From contig NZ_LDTE01000001.1 in the NCBI RefSeq assembly GCF_001476905.1, positions 62,001-126,000 on the forward strand: a stretch of DNA of 64,000 bases, in the 5' to 3' direction. Shown here one piece after another: positions 12,160-21,512 of the stretch; the first letter of the stretch is position 1; each line of letters begins with the position of its first letter. This stretch comes from Sphingomonas sanguinis (GTDB lineage Bacteria; Pseudomonadota; Alphaproteobacteria; Sphingomonadales; Sphingomonadaceae). Under the pieces are notes generated by a model that worked only from the letters and a program-made list of their open reading frames with translations, was not told the origin of the DNA and made no database searches. Both the position numbers and the translations under genes were made by a program.

Positions 12160-12217
12160 CGCGCCTGACGAAGGCGCGTAACCGTCGCGATATGGTTCGC
12201 CCATGCTGAATATCGGC

Positions 12218-14455
12218 TTAGCGGCCGAGATTGGTGAATGCCAGTGTCAACAGGAAGCTGTTGCCTGCCCGCGCGTCGCCGGTGTTCACATAATCGCGCC
12301 GCCAGGTGAAGCCGAGCCGAAGGCAGTCGTCCTCATACTGCACACCCAACCGGTGGCGAATCGGATCGAAGCCGTTGGACAGCGACAGCGCATCCTCCGA
12401 CCGGTCGGTCAGGTCGATGACGGTCGAACCGAACGCCGACCAGAAGCGCGCAAACTGCACGCGTCCCGCCAGCCGCACTTCCTCGCGATCCTGCAAATCC
12501 TCGATCGAGGTGAAGATGTTCCGCTTCAGGCGAAGATAGCCGACCTGCGCATAGGTGGTGCGGGAACCCACCGTCGCATCGATCTCGTTCCTGCGGACCG
12601 CAAAGCTATCCTTGTCGAGGCGGAAACGGTGGGTCAGGGAGACGAAATCGCGGAACCGGATGTCGGTACGCCCGACAATATCCGACCAGCGATCGGACAG
12701 GCCGGTGCCCGGATACAGGATCGTCGGTCGGTCGTTCAGGCGAAAGCTCTGCCCGACGATGGTGTCGAAGGTGAAGCCGGGCAAGGTCAACGCCCATTGC
12801 GCGCCATAGGTGATGCGCGTCGAATCCTCGAATCGGTCGTAACCGGGAAAGCGGTTCAGCGCGAAGAGGTTGGAATCCTCAAGATCGACCGACCGCGCGT
12901 CCTCGTTGGGGATTTCGATGTTGCGGATCTTGGGACTGGCGACGATCTGCACGCGCGGGGTGAAGCGCTGGCTGCCGCCCCACAGCTCGCCGACGAACGG
13001 CCATTTCACATCGACCGCCAGCGCGCCGATGCCGCGCGCCTGAAAACCCTCCAGCCCCTGATAGACCAGTGGCGTGGTCGCGATGTTGTTGGCGTTATAG
13101 GCGTCGGCGCGGCCATAGGCGGTGAAGGTCACCTCCTGGCCCCAGTCGGTCAGGCGGCGCAGGTCCCAGCGCATGCTGGCAAAGGCGCGCTGCGTATCCT
13201 GTCCGGCGGTCCGGCTGATCGCCAGCGTGTTGAGCTGCATCTCGAACTTGCCGCCCAGCCAGGGGTCGTTGAAGCGACGGCGATAGTCGAGTTCGGGCAG
13301 TGCGATCGGCTGCTGCCCCTGCGGATCGTTGACGCGCAGCGTTTCCACATACCAGCCGGTCAGCGCGAAATAGCTGTCGGCGTCGATATGCTCCAGGCTG
13401 GCGGTGGTGCGCAGCCGGTCGTCGCGGGAAATGTCATAACGACGCAGGAAGGTACGGTCGGTGGTGATCCGCATCGAGCCCGACAGGCTCCATTCCGGCG
13501 AGAATTGGTAGCGGCCGACGGCATCCAGATAACCACGGAACGCCTGGCTGGTGTCGGTCGGATTGAGCGTGTTCAGGTCGTCGCTGCGACGGCTGGCGGT
13601 GCCATAGCCGGTGATGCGGAACGCCCCCTTGGTGGTCAGCGCCTCATATTGCGCCTCCAGCATCGGCAGCACGGCGGTGAAGATATGCGGCGTGACGGTC
13701 AGCCCCTTATTGGGGGCGAGCTTCCAATAATAGGGTGCGGCCAGCTCGACCCCGTTCACGCGGTCCAGCCGAATGTCGGGGGTTAGGAAACCGCTGTCGC
13801 CACCCGAGCCGACCGGCGCGGACAGCCGGGGAAGCGGGATGGTCGGCAGGCCGAACAGGTTGAGCTTGGCACCGTTAAAATAGACGCGCTCGCGGTCGGG
13901 GCGATAGGTGACGCGGACTGCGGTGATCTTCCACGAGGGCTCCTTGGGACAGCCTTCGGAGGTTTCCACTGCGCAAGGGGTGTAGGCGGCACGTTCCAGG
14001 TTGACCGTACCGTCCTGTTGGCGGGTGCCGCGTACGGCCGCCAGGCGACCGCCCTGTTCCAATACGACCAGCATGTTGTCGACCACGCCGTCCTTGAGCG
14101 AATCGGTCAGCTCGATCTGGTCGCCATAGGCAATATCGCCCTGGGGGTTGGTGACGGCGATATTACCCGTCGCCAGGACCTTGCCCGTCTTGCGGTTCCA
14201 GGTGACCTTGTCGGCGCGCAGCCGTTCGCCCTGGCGGAGCATCCGCACTTCGCCGGTCGCAGTGACGATATCGGCGTTGATGTCATATTCCAGCTGCTCG
14301 GCGCTGAAACGGACCTGGTCGGGATTGTCGGGCGCGGGCCCTTCGCTGGGCGGCGGCGCGACGGCGCGATCCTGAAGGTCCTGGGCGGCCGACGGCGCGG
14401 CCATCAAAAGGGCAAAGGGCAGGGCGCTGCCGGTCAGAAGCGTCATTCTGCGCAC
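12218..14455 (-). CDS. lptD: LPS-assembly outer-membrane protein LptD
   Basis: Outer-membrane beta-barrel that, with LptE, inserts lipopolysaccharide into the outer leaflet. The 745 residues start with a signal peptide (MRRMTLLTGSALPFALLMAAPSAAQ). A periplasmic OstA/beta-jellyroll domain follows (about 45-150; FSAEQLEYDINADIVTATGEV, ADKVTWNRKTGKVLATGNI), then a long barrel with alternating aromatic strands ending ...FLLTLAFTNLGR, a typical barrel C-terminus. Cysteines at AYTPCAVETSEGC and near the end (EDDCLRL) could provide the inter-domain disulfide. First gene of the lptD-surA-pdxA-rsmA run; divergent from pepA across 171 bases. Confidence 0.95.
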   Translation of the reverse strand: MRRMTLLTGSALPFALLMAAPSAAQDLQDRAVAPPPSEGPAPDNPDQVRFSAEQLEYDINADIVTATGEVRMLRQGERLRADKVTWNRKTGKVLATGNIAVTNPQGDIAYGDQIELTDSLKDGVVDNMLVVLEQGGRLAAVRGTRQQDGTVNLERAAYTPCAVETSEGCPKEPSWKITAVRVTYRPDRERVYFNGAKLNLFGLPTIPLPRLSAPVGSGGDSGFLTPDIRLDRVNGVELAAPYYWKLAPNKGLTVTPHIFTAVLPMLEAQYEALTTKGAFRITGYGTASRRSDDLNTLNPTDTSQAFRGYLDAVGRYQFSPEWSLSGSMRITTDRTFLRRYDISRDDRLRTTASLEHIDADSYFALTGWYVETLRVNDPQGQQPIALPELDYRRRFNDPWLGGKFEMQLNTLAISRTAGQDTQRAFASMRWDLRRLTDWGQEVTFTAYGRADAYNANNIATTPLVYQGLEGFQARGIGALAVDVKWPFVGELWGGSQRFTPRVQIVASPKIRNIEIPNEDARSVDLEDSNLFALNRFPGYDRFEDSTRITYGAQWALTLPGFTFDTIVGQSFRLNDRPTILYPGTGLSDRWSDIVGRTDIRFRDFVSLTHRFRLDKDSFAVRRNEIDATVGSRTTYAQVGYLRLKRNIFTSIEDLQDREEVRLAGRVQFARFWSAFGSTVIDLTDRSEDALSLSNGFDPIRHRLGVQYEDDCLRLGFTWRRDYVNTGDARAGNSFLLTLAFTNLGR

Positions 14456-14626
14456 GATGATATCTGGTCCGTCCTTGCCGACACGATGATAAGCCTCCCC
14501 CGGCCGGGCGACGCCGCTGAACGCCCGCCTATCGCATCACCGGCGGCTTGCTGCAATCGCGCGCTTGCCTCGAGCGGCACAAGGCCTAGATGGTAGCATC
14601 CGTTATCAGTTGATCAGAGGTTCTTC

Positions 14627-16093
14627 ATGCAGATCGCGTTCAATGCCTCCGTCGAGTCCGACGACGTTGCGGTCATTCCGCTGGGCAAGGATCAGACGGA
14701 CTTCGCTCGAGCGGGCGGGGACGGCATGGTCGCGACGGGCCATGCGGCGATCGCGGCCGCGCGCTTCAAGGGCGAGGCGGGCTCCGTGGTCGAGTTCTTC
14801 GCGCCCTTCGACGGTGGCATTCGTCGCATCGTCCTGCTGGGCATCGGCGCGGGCACCGATGCGGATTGGCGCAAGGCGGGCGGCGCGCTGACCGCCAAGC
14901 TGCTGACCACCGCATCCTCGGCGTCGCTGATCCTGACCGGGCTGGGCACCAAGCCGTCCGCGAGTGCGGTTGCCGAATTCGCCGGGGCCGCGGTGCAGCG
15001 CGGCTGGCGTCACGACGTCTATCGCACCAAGCTACCTGACAGTGCCAAGCCGACCCTGACGCGTATCGCGATCGTCGACGCGGACACCGATGCCGAGGCG
15101 GCCTATACCCGCATCCATGCGGTGAACGGTGGCCTGGAGCTGACCCGGACGCTCGTTTCGGAGCCGCCGAACAAGCTCTATCCCGAGACCTTCGTCGAGC
15201 GCGTGCTGGCCGATGTCGAGGGCCTCGGCCTGGAGGTCACCGTCCTCGACGAGGCGGAGATGCGCGACCTGGGCATGGGGGCGCTGCTCGGCGTCAGCCA
15301 GGGCTCGGTACGTGAGGGGCGCCTGCTGGTCCTGAAGTGGAATGGCGGCGCCGCCGATGCCGAGACGCTGGCACTGGTCGGCAAGGGCGTGACCTTCGAT
15401 ACCGGTGGCATCTCGATCAAGCCGGCCGCGGGCATGGAAGACATGAAGTGGGACATGGGCGGCGCAGGCGCGGTCGCCGGTGCCATGAAGGCGATCGCGG
15501 CACGCAAGGCCAAGGCGAACGTCGTCGGCGTCATGGGCCTGGTCGAGAACATGCCCGACGGCAATGCGCAGCGCCCCGGCGACGTTGTGACGTCGATGTC
15601 GGGCCAGACGATCGAGGTCATCAACACCGACGCCGAGGGCCGCCTGGTCCTGTGCGATGCGCTGACCTGGGTCCAGAAAACGCATTCGCCTTCGACCATT
15701 GTCGATCTCGCCACGCTGACCGGCGCGATGATCATCAGCCTGGGCAACGAGCATGGCGGCCTGTTCGCCAATGACGATTCGCTCGCCGACGCGCTGCTGG
15801 CGGCGGGCAAGGAGACGGACGAGAAGCTGTGGCGCTTCCCGCTGAGCGATGCCTATGACAAGCTGATCGACAGCCAGATCGCCGACATGAAGAATGTCGG
15901 TCCACGGGGCGGCGGCTCGATCACGGCGGCGCAGTTCCTGAAGCGCTACATCCATGAGGGCGTTGCCTGGGCGCATCTGGATATCGCGGGCATGGTCTGG
16001 TCGGACAAGCCCGGCGTGAACCACGACAAGGGAGCGACCGGTTACGGCGTACGTCTGCTCGACCGGTTTGTCGCTGAGCGGTTCGAGGCGTAA
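14627..16093 (+). CDS. pepA: Leucyl aminopeptidase (cytosol aminopeptidase, M17)
   Basis: Two-metal aminopeptidase removing N-terminal residues; cytosolic hexamer. The 488 residues comprise an N-terminal macro-like domain (to about 160) and the catalytic domain. The latter holds VGKGVTFDTGGISIKPAAGM (metal and catalytic lysine), WDMGGAGAV and the M17 signature NTDAEGRLVLCDAL. AGAGG lies about 6 bases before the ATG at 14627. In other bacteria PepA can also act as a DNA-binding protein; nothing here tests that. Starts a plus-strand run with holC. In the 171-base upstream gap a TTGCCT near 14563 and a weak TAGATG could form the promoter. Confidence 0.96.
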   Translation: MQIAFNASVESDDVAVIPLGKDQTDFARAGGDGMVATGHAAIAAARFKGEAGSVVEFFAPFDGGIRRIVLLGIGAGTDADWRKAGGALTAKLLTTASSASLILTGLGTKPSASAVAEFAGAAVQRGWRHDVYRTKLPDSAKPTLTRIAIVDADTDAEAAYTRIHAVNGGLELTRTLVSEPPNKLYPETFVERVLADVEGLGLEVTVLDEAEMRDLGMGALLGVSQGSVREGRLLVLKWNGGAADAETLALVGKGVTFDTGGISIKPAAGMEDMKWDMGGAGAVAGAMKAIAARKAKANVVGVMGLVENMPDGNAQRPGDVVTSMSGQTIEVINTDAEGRLVLCDALTWVQKTHSPSTIVDLATLTGAMIISLGNEHGGLFANDDSLADALLAAGKETDEKLWRFPLSDAYDKLIDSQIADMKNVGPRGGGSITAAQFLKRYIHEGVAWAHLDIAGMVWSDKPGVNHDKGATGYGVRLLDRFVAERFEA

Positions 16094-16114
16094 TCCAGGC
16101 AGGGAGCGGCGCGC

Positions 16115-16555
16115 GTGCAGGTCGATTTCTACCATCTGACGATGGCGCCGCTCGACCGGCTGCTGCCCGTCATCGCCGATCGGGTGATGGCGGGCGGCGG
16201 TCGCCTGCTGATCGTGAGCGGTAACGCCGAACAGCGTGCCGCGCTCGACCGGCAATTGTGGATGATCCCCCCGGACGGCTTCCTGCCCCATGCCCAGGCC
16301 GGGGAGGGGGACGATGCCGCCCAGCCGATCCTTATTGCGCCGGAGGTGCAGCCGACCAACGGTGCGCGCCACGTCGCACTGGCGGACGGCGTGTGGCGCG
16401 ACGAGGCGCTCGACTTCGACCGCACGTTCCACTTCTTCGATGGCGACCGTATCGCCGAGGCGCGCGCAGCCTGGCGCGCGCTGGCCGACCGCGAGGGGGT
16501 GGAACGGCGTTACTGGAAGCAGAACGACCAAGGCCGCTGGGAACAGGCTGCATAG
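16115..16555 (+). CDS. holC: DNA polymerase III chi subunit
   Basis: Chi subunit of the clamp-loader complex, which links the polymerase to SSB. The 146-residue protein shows the family pattern [20 protein letters not shown], the [12 protein letters not shown] segment that replaces the E. coli LWTWDDESFLPH motif, and QPILIAPE. The start is GTG at 16115, preceded by AGGGAG at 16101-16106. In many alphaproteobacteria holC directly follows pepA, as here (21-base gap), so cotranscription is likely. Length is normal for the family. Confidence 0.93.
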   Translation: MQVDFYHLTMAPLDRLLPVIADRVMAGGGRLLIVSGNAEQRAALDRQLWMIPPDGFLPHAQAGEGDDAAQPILIAPEVQPTNGARHVALADGVWRDEALDFDRTFHFFDGDRIAEARAAWRALADREGVERRYWKQNDQGRWEQAA

Positions 16556-16609
16556 GGATCGCGTCCCTGTGCTGGCGAGGATCAGCCGCTTACCATAAGA
16601 CATTGCAAT

Positions 16610-16634
16610 GCCGCCCGGCCCCGACTAGGGCGGC
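16610..16634 (+). other. GC-rich inverted repeat ahead of ndk
   Basis: A perfect 7-base stem GCCGCCC (16610-16616) / GGGCGGC (16628-16634) with an 11-base loop lies between holC and ndk. There is no T tract, so it is a poor intrinsic terminator; it may be a leader hairpin of the ndk transcript or chance in GC-rich DNA. Confidence 0.3.
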
Positions 16635-16674
16635 GCCACTTCCAGCCAACTTATTCAGGAGCTGCGTGACCATC

Positions 16675-17097
16675 ATGGCCGCGAACCGTACCTTTTCGAT
16701 CATCAAGCCCGACGCGACCCGCCGCAACCTGACCGGCGCCGTCACCAAGATGCTGGAGGAAGCCGGCCTGCGCGTCGTCGCCTCGAAGCGTATCCAGATG
16801 ACCCGCGAGCAGGCCGAGGGCTTCTATGCGGTGCACAAGGAGCGCCCCTTCTTCAACGATCTGGTCGAGTTCATGATCTCGGGCCCGGTCGTCGTGCAAG
16901 TTCTCGAGGGCGAGAACGCGATGCAGCGCAACCGTGACATCATGGGCGCGACCAACCCGGCAAATGCCGAGCCGGGTACGATCCGCAAGGAACTGGCCGA
17001 GTCGATCGAAGCCAACACCGTCCATGGTTCGGACTCGGACGAGAATGCCGCGATCGAGATCGCTTACTTCTTCAAGCCGGAAGAAATCGTCGGCTGA
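16675..17097 (+). CDS. ndk: Nucleoside diphosphate kinase
   Basis: Transfers the gamma-phosphate of ATP to other nucleoside diphosphates through a phosphohistidine. The 140 residues are full length and begin with [18 protein letters not shown]. The active-site His is H117 in the NTVHGSDS motif, and the nucleotide-binding [11 protein letters not shown] segment is intact. A GTG at 16666 lies 4 bases after AGGAG (16657-16661) and would add three residues, while the ATG at 16675 is 13 bases away; homology favours the ATG, but the ribosome site fits the GTG better. The stop overlaps the next gene's ATG (TGATG). Confidence 0.97.
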   Translation: MAANRTFSIIKPDATRRNLTGAVTKMLEEAGLRVVASKRIQMTREQAEGFYAVHKERPFFNDLVEFMISGPVVVQVLEGENAMQRNRDIMGATNPANAEPGTIRKELAESIEANTVHGSDSDENAAIEIAYFFKPEEIVG

Positions 17098-17615
17098 TGG
17101 AATGGCGGCTGCGACAGGCGGGGCCGGGCGATGCGCCCGCGCTATCGCTGGTCGCGGCCGCCAGTTTCCTCGAGACCTTTGCCGGGATCATCACGGGTCC
17201 CGACATGGTGCGCCACTGGACCACCAATAGCTCAGCCACCAAATTCGATGGCTGGATCGCGGACATGTCCTGCGTCGCCACCCTGGCCGAGCATCCCGAC
17301 GGCGCCGCCCCGGTCGGCTATAGCCTTCTCGTACCGCCCGATCTGCCGATCGAAACCGGGCCCCACGACATCGAACTGCGCCGCATCTACGCCCTGTCGC
17401 TGACGCGCGGCACCGGACTGGGTCACAAGCTCATGGCGCGTGCGATCGACGATGCGAGAGCGCTGGGACGCCGCCGTATGCTGCTGGGCGTACTGGGCAT
17501 CAACCATAACGCGCGCGCCTTCTACGAGCGCGAGGGCTTCATGCTGGCTGGAACGCGTCAGTTTCGGGTGGGCGATACCGTCTATGACGATGTCGTTTAC
17601 GCCCGCGAGCTTTAG
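17097..17615 (+). CDS. GNAT-family N-acetyltransferase
   Basis: A 172-residue acetyl-CoA-dependent acetyltransferase of unknown substrate. It has the GNAT fold landmarks: a variable N-terminal substrate part, the beta-4 strand DIELRRIYALS, the pyrophosphate-binding loop RGTGLGHKLMARAI (R/Q-x-x-G-x-G/A pattern), and the C-terminal LGVLGINHNARAFYEREGF segment that contacts CoA. Translation is probably coupled to ndk through the TGATG overlap, though no functional tie is known to me. Its stop overlaps the convergent gene by four bases. Confidence 0.88.
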   Translation: MEWRLRQAGPGDAPALSLVAAASFLETFAGIITGPDMVRHWTTNSSATKFDGWIADMSCVATLAEHPDGAAPVGYSLLVPPDLPIETGPHDIELRRIYALSLTRGTGLGHKLMARAIDDARALGRRRMLLGVLGINHNARAFYEREGFMLAGTRQFRVGDTVYDDVVYAREL

Positions 17616-18211
17616 CCGCGCTTGGCCGCCCAGGCTGCGTCGAGCTTGGCGGGCGTGCCGTTGCGGTCCGTCAGTCGCAGCCCTTCCAGCCGCAACGTTC
17701 GACCGCGCAGCAATCGGCCATGCGTGCTCCAGATCACGTCATACAGTTCCGTCACGGTCCGTGCGGTGTCGCCGTCCCAGTAGCGGACGGTGATCAGCAC
17801 CGGCAGGCGGCCTTCCTTCGTATCCGTCTGGCCATCGGTCAGAGCCAGGATCGGATCGGCGATCGGGCCCGCCTCGATCACCGGATCGCCGACGGGTGCC
17901 TGACGGGCAATGCCCGACTTTGCCGGAAAGTCGATCGCCACATCCTGAAGATCGTGATTCGGATCACGCAATGCCAAGCGGCGACCGTCATTCTCGACCG
18001 TCGCGGTCAGGTCCAACCGGGCGCGTTCATTGCGCTGGGCGCTGGCGGTAGCGGCCTTGTCGGCGGCATCGCTGCGCCGTTGCGACCAGTTGAGATAGAG
18101 CGTGAGCGCGGCGACGAGCAGGCCCGCCACCGCGACGAACTCCGCCAGGCTCAGCAGGCGACGCCGTGACTTGGCGCGATCGGCCGCTTCGTCGCCAGCC
18201 CGGTCGCTCAT
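17612..18211 (-). CDS. Single-pass membrane protein of unknown function
   Basis: A 199-residue protein I cannot assign to a named family. A charged N-terminus (KSRRR) precedes one membrane helix (about residues 17-40, LLSLAEFVAVAGLLVAALTLYLNW). A short coiled, Ala-rich stretch and a roughly 140-residue beta-rich domain follow (LDLTATVENDGRRLALRDP ... LPVLITVRYWDGDTARTVTELYDVIW). The topology suggests a small membrane-anchored domain. The ATG at 18211 overlaps the preceding stop by four bases (ATGA), favouring it over the longer frame. It forms the tail of the purM-purN-yjbR run. Confidence 0.75.
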   Translation of the reverse strand: MSDRAGDEAADRAKSRRRLLSLAEFVAVAGLLVAALTLYLNWSQRRSDAADKAATASAQRNERARLDLTATVENDGRRLALRDPNHDLQDVAIDFPAKSGIARQAPVGDPVIEAGPIADPILALTDGQTDTKEGRLPVLITVRYWDGDTARTVTELYDVIWSTHGRLLRGRTLRLEGLRLTDRNGTPAKLDAAWAAKRG

Positions 18212-18495
18212 CGGCCGCCAGCCTCCAGCAACTCCGTGGGCGCAACCAGTTCCCAGCTGCGCGCGATCCGATCCTCGACCAGCGTCCAGTCGATGTCGCC
18301 CGACAGAGCGATCTCGCTCCAATGCGGCTCGGTGCCTTCGTCGGCGGTGCAGACATGCACGCCCGACGCGCCTTCCGCGACGCGGACGAATGGCTTACCT
18401 TCGACCAGGAACCGGATTTCGCTCGCCTGTGTGTCCTCGGTCGCTCCGGGCAGCAGCATGGCGATGTCGCGGATGCGGGTCAGGGTATCGGTCAT
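18208..18495 (-). CDS. MmcQ/YjbR family protein
   Basis: A 95-residue protein of the MmcQ/YjbR (CyaY-like fold) family. The pattern LLPGATEDTQ...FLVEGKPFVRV...HWSEIALSGDIDWTLVEDRIARSWELVAP matches the family's P-x-x-x-E opening and D-W-x-x-V-x-x-x-I-x-x-SW-x-L-V ending. The biochemical role is not established; some members bind DNA. Its start overlaps the purN stop by four bases and its stop overlaps the next ATG, so it is embedded in a coupled four-gene set with the purine genes. Confidence 0.87.
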   Translation of the reverse strand: MTDTLTRIRDIAMLLPGATEDTQASEIRFLVEGKPFVRVAEGASGVHVCTADEGTEPHWSEIALSGDIDWTLVEDRIARSWELVAPTELLEAGGR

Positions 18496-19070
18496 CGGCG
18501 CACGAACTCCGTCAGGACTTGGGGATAGAGACGATGCTCCTCAACGAGCACACGCGCCGCAAGTGCCGCAGCGTCGTCACCCGGCAGGATCGGGACCTCC
18601 GCCTGGCCCAGCACTTCGCCGTCATCCATCTCCTCGATCACGACATGGACCGAGCATCCCGCCGTCGCATCGCCCGCCGCAATGGCGCGCTCATGCGTGT
18701 CGAGTCCCTTATAGAGCGGCAGCAGCGAGGGGTGGATGTTGACGATGCGCCCCCGCCACCGCGCGACGAAATCGCCGGACAGCAGCCGCATGTAACCGGC
18801 CAGCGCGATCACCTCGACGCCCGCATCGCGCAGAGCCTGGTTGATCGCCGCTTCATAGGCGGGCTTGCCGATGCCCTTGGGCGACAGGGCGAAAGTAGCG
18901 ATCCCCTGTTCCTTCGCCCAGGCCAGTCCGGCCGCGTCGGGCTTGTCGGAGGCGACGAGGGCGACCTGATAGGCCGCGCCCGCTTCCTTCGACGCCGCCA
19001 CCAGCGACTGCATGTTGGAACCCCGGCCGGAAATCAGGATGCCGACCTTCACCGGCTGGTCAACCGACAT
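18492..19070 (-). CDS. purN: Phosphoribosylglycinamide formyltransferase
   Basis: Third step of de novo purine synthesis: transfers the formyl group of 10-formyl-THF to GAR. The 192 residues contain the phosphate-binding [12 protein letters not shown] and the catalytic triad of this family, N111, H113 (VNIHPSLLP) and D149 ([10 protein letters not shown]). The start at 19070 ([17 protein letters not shown]) is the family N-terminus; the open frame extends 38 codons further but into purM. It overlaps the purM 3' end by 11 bases, and substrate flow favours the order purM then purN. Confidence 0.95.
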   Translation of the reverse strand: MSVDQPVKVGILISGRGSNMQSLVAASKEAGAAYQVALVASDKPDAAGLAWAKEQGIATFALSPKGIGKPAYEAAINQALRDAGVEVIALAGYMRLLSGDFVARWRGRIVNIHPSLLPLYKGLDTHERAIAAGDATAGCSVHVVIEEMDDGEVLGQAEVPILPGDDAAALAARVLVEEHRLYPQVLTEFVRR

Positions 19071-20193
19071 GGGTCGCGGTCCAGTCCGCCTTCGCGCTCC
19101 AGGTGCCTGCGGAACCCTTGACGGTGCAGCCGCGCTCACCCGATTCGACCCGGCCGATGGTGACGACCGTCTCGCCCGCCGCACGCAGCGTCTCGGCCAC
19201 GGCTTCGGCCTGGTCGGCCGCGACGATCACCGCCATGCCGACGCCGCAGTTGAAGGTACGCGCCATTTCCTCGGGCTCGATGCCGCCCTGTGCCTGCAGG
19301 AAAGCCATCAGGCGCGGCTGTTCCCAGCCATCGGCATCGACCACGGCATGCGCGCCCTTGGGCAGCACGCGCGGGATGTTTTCCAGCAGGCCGCCGCCGG
19401 TGATGTGGGCGAGCCCCTTAATCGAACCCGCCTTGATCGAAGGGAGCAGCGAGCGGACGTAGATTCGAGTCGGAGCCATCAGCGCCTCGATCAGCAGCAC
19501 GTCCTGATCGAACAGGGCGGGACGATCGAGCTTCCAGCCCTTGTCGGCGGCCAGGCGGCGGACCAGCGAAAAGCCGTTGGAATGGACGCCGGACGAAGCA
19601 AGGCCCAGGATCACGTCGCCGTCACCAATGGTCGCACCGGTCAGCACCTGATCGCGCTCGACCGCGCCGACGCAGAAGCCCGCCAGGTCATAGTCGCCCG
19701 GCGCATACATGCCCGGCATCTCGGCCGTTTCGCCGCCGATCAGCGCGCAGCCCGCGATACGGCAGCCCTCGGCAATCGAGGCGATCACGCGCTCGGGAAC
19801 ATCGCCTTCCAGCTTGGCGGTCGCGTAATAATCGAGGAAGAACAGGGGCTCGGCCCCCTGCACGACCAGGTCGTTGGCGCACATCGCGACCAGATCGATG
19901 CCCACGCCGTCATGGCGGTTATGCTCGATGGCGAGCTTCAACTTGGTGCCGACGCCGTCATTGGCGGCAACCAGCAGCGGGTCCGTGAAACCGGCGGCCT
20001 TCAGGTCGAAGAAACCGCCAAAGCCGCCCAGGTCGGCATCGGCCCCCGGCCGTCGTGTCGCCTTGGCGAGCGGGCCGATCGCGCGGACCAGCGCGTTACC
20101 TGCGGCGATCGAAACGCCCGCATCGGCATAGGTGTAGGACGCGCCGGTTTCGGCGGGCGAAGGGGTTGGGGACGGCGTGCTATTGTCGGTCAT
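19060..20193 (-). CDS. purM: Phosphoribosylformylglycinamidine cyclo-ligase (AIR synthetase)
   Basis: ATP-dependent ring closure of FGAM to AIR in purine synthesis. The 377 residues show [26 protein letters not shown], the nucleotide-binding [14 protein letters not shown] with [19 protein letters not shown], the [11 protein letters not shown] motif, and the C-terminal [17 protein letters not shown] low-complexity Thr/Pro/Ser N-terminus (residues 1-16) is an extension over the core enzyme. Its promoter lies in the 59-base gap shared with the divergent DUF2066-like gene. Confidence 0.96.
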   Translation of the reverse strand: MTDNSTPSPTPSPAETGASYTYADAGVSIAAGNALVRAIGPLAKATRRPGADADLGGFGGFFDLKAAGFTDPLLVAANDGVGTKLKLAIEHNRHDGVGIDLVAMCANDLVVQGAEPLFFLDYYATAKLEGDVPERVIASIAEGCRIAGCALIGGETAEMPGMYAPGDYDLAGFCVGAVERDQVLTGATIGDGDVILGLASSGVHSNGFSLVRRLAADKGWKLDRPALFDQDVLLIEALMAPTRIYVRSLLPSIKAGSIKGLAHITGGGLLENIPRVLPKGAHAVVDADGWEQPRLMAFLQAQGGIEPEEMARTFNCGVGMAVIVAADQAEAVAETLRAAGETVVTIGRVESGERGCTVKGSAGTWSAKADWTATHVG

Positions 20194-20252
20194 GTTTGCC
20201 GGTTAGCGACATCGCGCTTGGATTTCCACGTCTGGTTCGCCAAAAGGCCGCG

Positions 20253-21512
20253 ATGCGTTTGCGTTCGCCCTCCCTGATGTTCGGTCTGGTCGCGCTTGTC
20301 GGCCTGTGTGCCGGGGGCGGGGCGGTGCTCGCCCAGATCGAGGGGCCGTCGCGCGGCGTCACGCCCATCGACAATGGCGGGTCCTACGAAGTGACCGGAG
20401 TGTCGGTCGACGTCTCGGGCAAGACGGCGGAGGACGCGCGGCTGGGTGGCTGGCGGATCGCGCAGCGCAAGGCCTGGGCGATGCTGGCCCAACGACTGGG
20501 GCGGAGCGGCACCGGTGCGTCGGACGGCTTGCTCGATTCGCTGGTCAGCGGAATCGTGGTCGAGAACGAACAGATCGGCCCGACCCGCTATGTCGCCAAG
20601 CTGGGCGTGTTGTTCGACCGGGTGCGGGCGGCTTCGGTGCTGGGCGTGTCGGCCTATGCCGATCGCTCGCCGCCGATGCTGGTCATGCCGCTACAGGTGT
20701 CGGGCGGCGTGTCGCAGATGTTCGAGGCGCGCACGCCGTGGCAACAGGCCTGGGCGCGGTTCCGCACGGGCAACAGCACGATCGACTATATCCGGCCGTC
20801 AGGCACCGGCACCGACCCGTTGCTGCTGAACGTCGGGCAGATCGGCCGCCGTTCGCGCGGATGGTGGCGGACCGTGCTCGATCAATATGGCGCGTCGGAC
20901 ATCCTGATCCCGGTCGTCCATCTTTACCGCCAATGGCCGGGCGGCCCGGTGATCGGCGTGTTCGAGGCGCGGCATGGTCCCGACAACGCGCTGCTGGGTA
21001 CGATCACCCTGCGAGTCGGGAGCACGGATGGTCTTAACCAGCTGCTCGACACCGGCGTGGCGCGGCTGGACGGACTGTATCAGCGGGCGCTGGCCAGCGG
21101 CGCGCTGCACCCCGATTCGTCGCTCACCCCGCCGCCCAAGGCGGAGGCGGTCGTCATCGACGATAGCGCGCCGGGCGAGGAGCCGATCGCGGGACTGGAT
21201 GCCGCCATCGCATCGTCGGGCGCGGGCATCGCCGTCTCGCTGCAATATGATGCGCCCACCGCCAGCGCGGTGGCCAATGCCGAAAGCCTGGTGCGTACCA
21301 TTCCCGGCGTGGTCCGGGCCAGCACGACCAGCCTGGCACTGGGCGGCGTATCGATCATGGCGGTGACCTATGACGGTGATCCTGACCAGCTTCGCCGCGC
21401 GCTCGAGCAGCGTGGTTTTCAGGTGTCCGGTTCGGGCACGACCTTGCGCATCAGGCGCGCACCCCAGGTGCAGACGCCCGCGCTTCCAACGGATAGTGTG
21501 ACGACCGGATGA
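20253..21512 (+). CDS. Exported DUF2066-like protein with HMA-like C-terminal domain
   Basis: A 419-residue protein without a proven function. A signal peptide (residues 1-27, FGLVALVGLCAGGGAVLAQ) is followed by a region resembling DUF2066 (about 45-200; GGWRIAQRKAWAMLAQRLGR, YVAKLGVLFDRVRAASVLG). The last 90 residues resemble the heavy-metal-associated fold (AESLVRTIPGVVRASTTSL ... DPDQLRRALEQRGFQV) but lack its CxxC, so metal binding is doubtful. AAGG precedes the ATG at 20253. In many alphaproteobacteria a permease gene occupies this slot between purM and hdaA. The stop overlaps hdaA by four bases. The domain calls are by pattern, not search. Confidence 0.72.
   Translation: MRLRSPSLMFGLVALVGLCAGGGAVLAQIEGPSRGVTPIDNGGSYEVTGVSVDVSGKTAEDARLGGWRIAQRKAWAMLAQRLGRSGTGASDGLLDSLVSGIVVENEQIGPTRYVAKLGVLFDRVRAASVLGVSAYADRSPPMLVMPLQVSGGVSQMFEARTPWQQAWARFRTGNSTIDYIRPSGTGTDPLLLNVGQIGRRSRGWWRTVLDQYGASDILIPVVHLYRQWPGGPVIGVFEARHGPDNALLGTITLRVGSTDGLNQLLDTGVARLDGLYQRALASGALHPDSSLTPPPKAEAVVIDDSAPGEEPIAGLDAAIASSGAGIAVSLQYDAPTASAVANAESLVRTIPGVVRASTTSLALGGVSIMAVTYDGDPDQLRRALEQRGFQVSGSGTTLRIRRAPQVQTPALPTDSVTTG

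Noticed and set aside
10027-12168. A 713-residue plus-strand open frame opposite pdxA and surA
   Set aside because: It is antisense to two well-conserved genes, has no recognisable domain and shows the Arg/Asp/His-rich composition typical of shadow frames.
12160-12204. SurA starting at ATG 12204
   Set aside because: Possible, but it lacks a ribosome site and would give a 50-residue signal region; the inner ATG at 12159 gives a more normal signal peptide. Not decisive.
16258-17097. Apparent 279-residue fusion running from holC into ndk
   Set aside because: The first half is the out-of-frame reading of holC; ndk has its own start and ribosome site, so there is no fusion.
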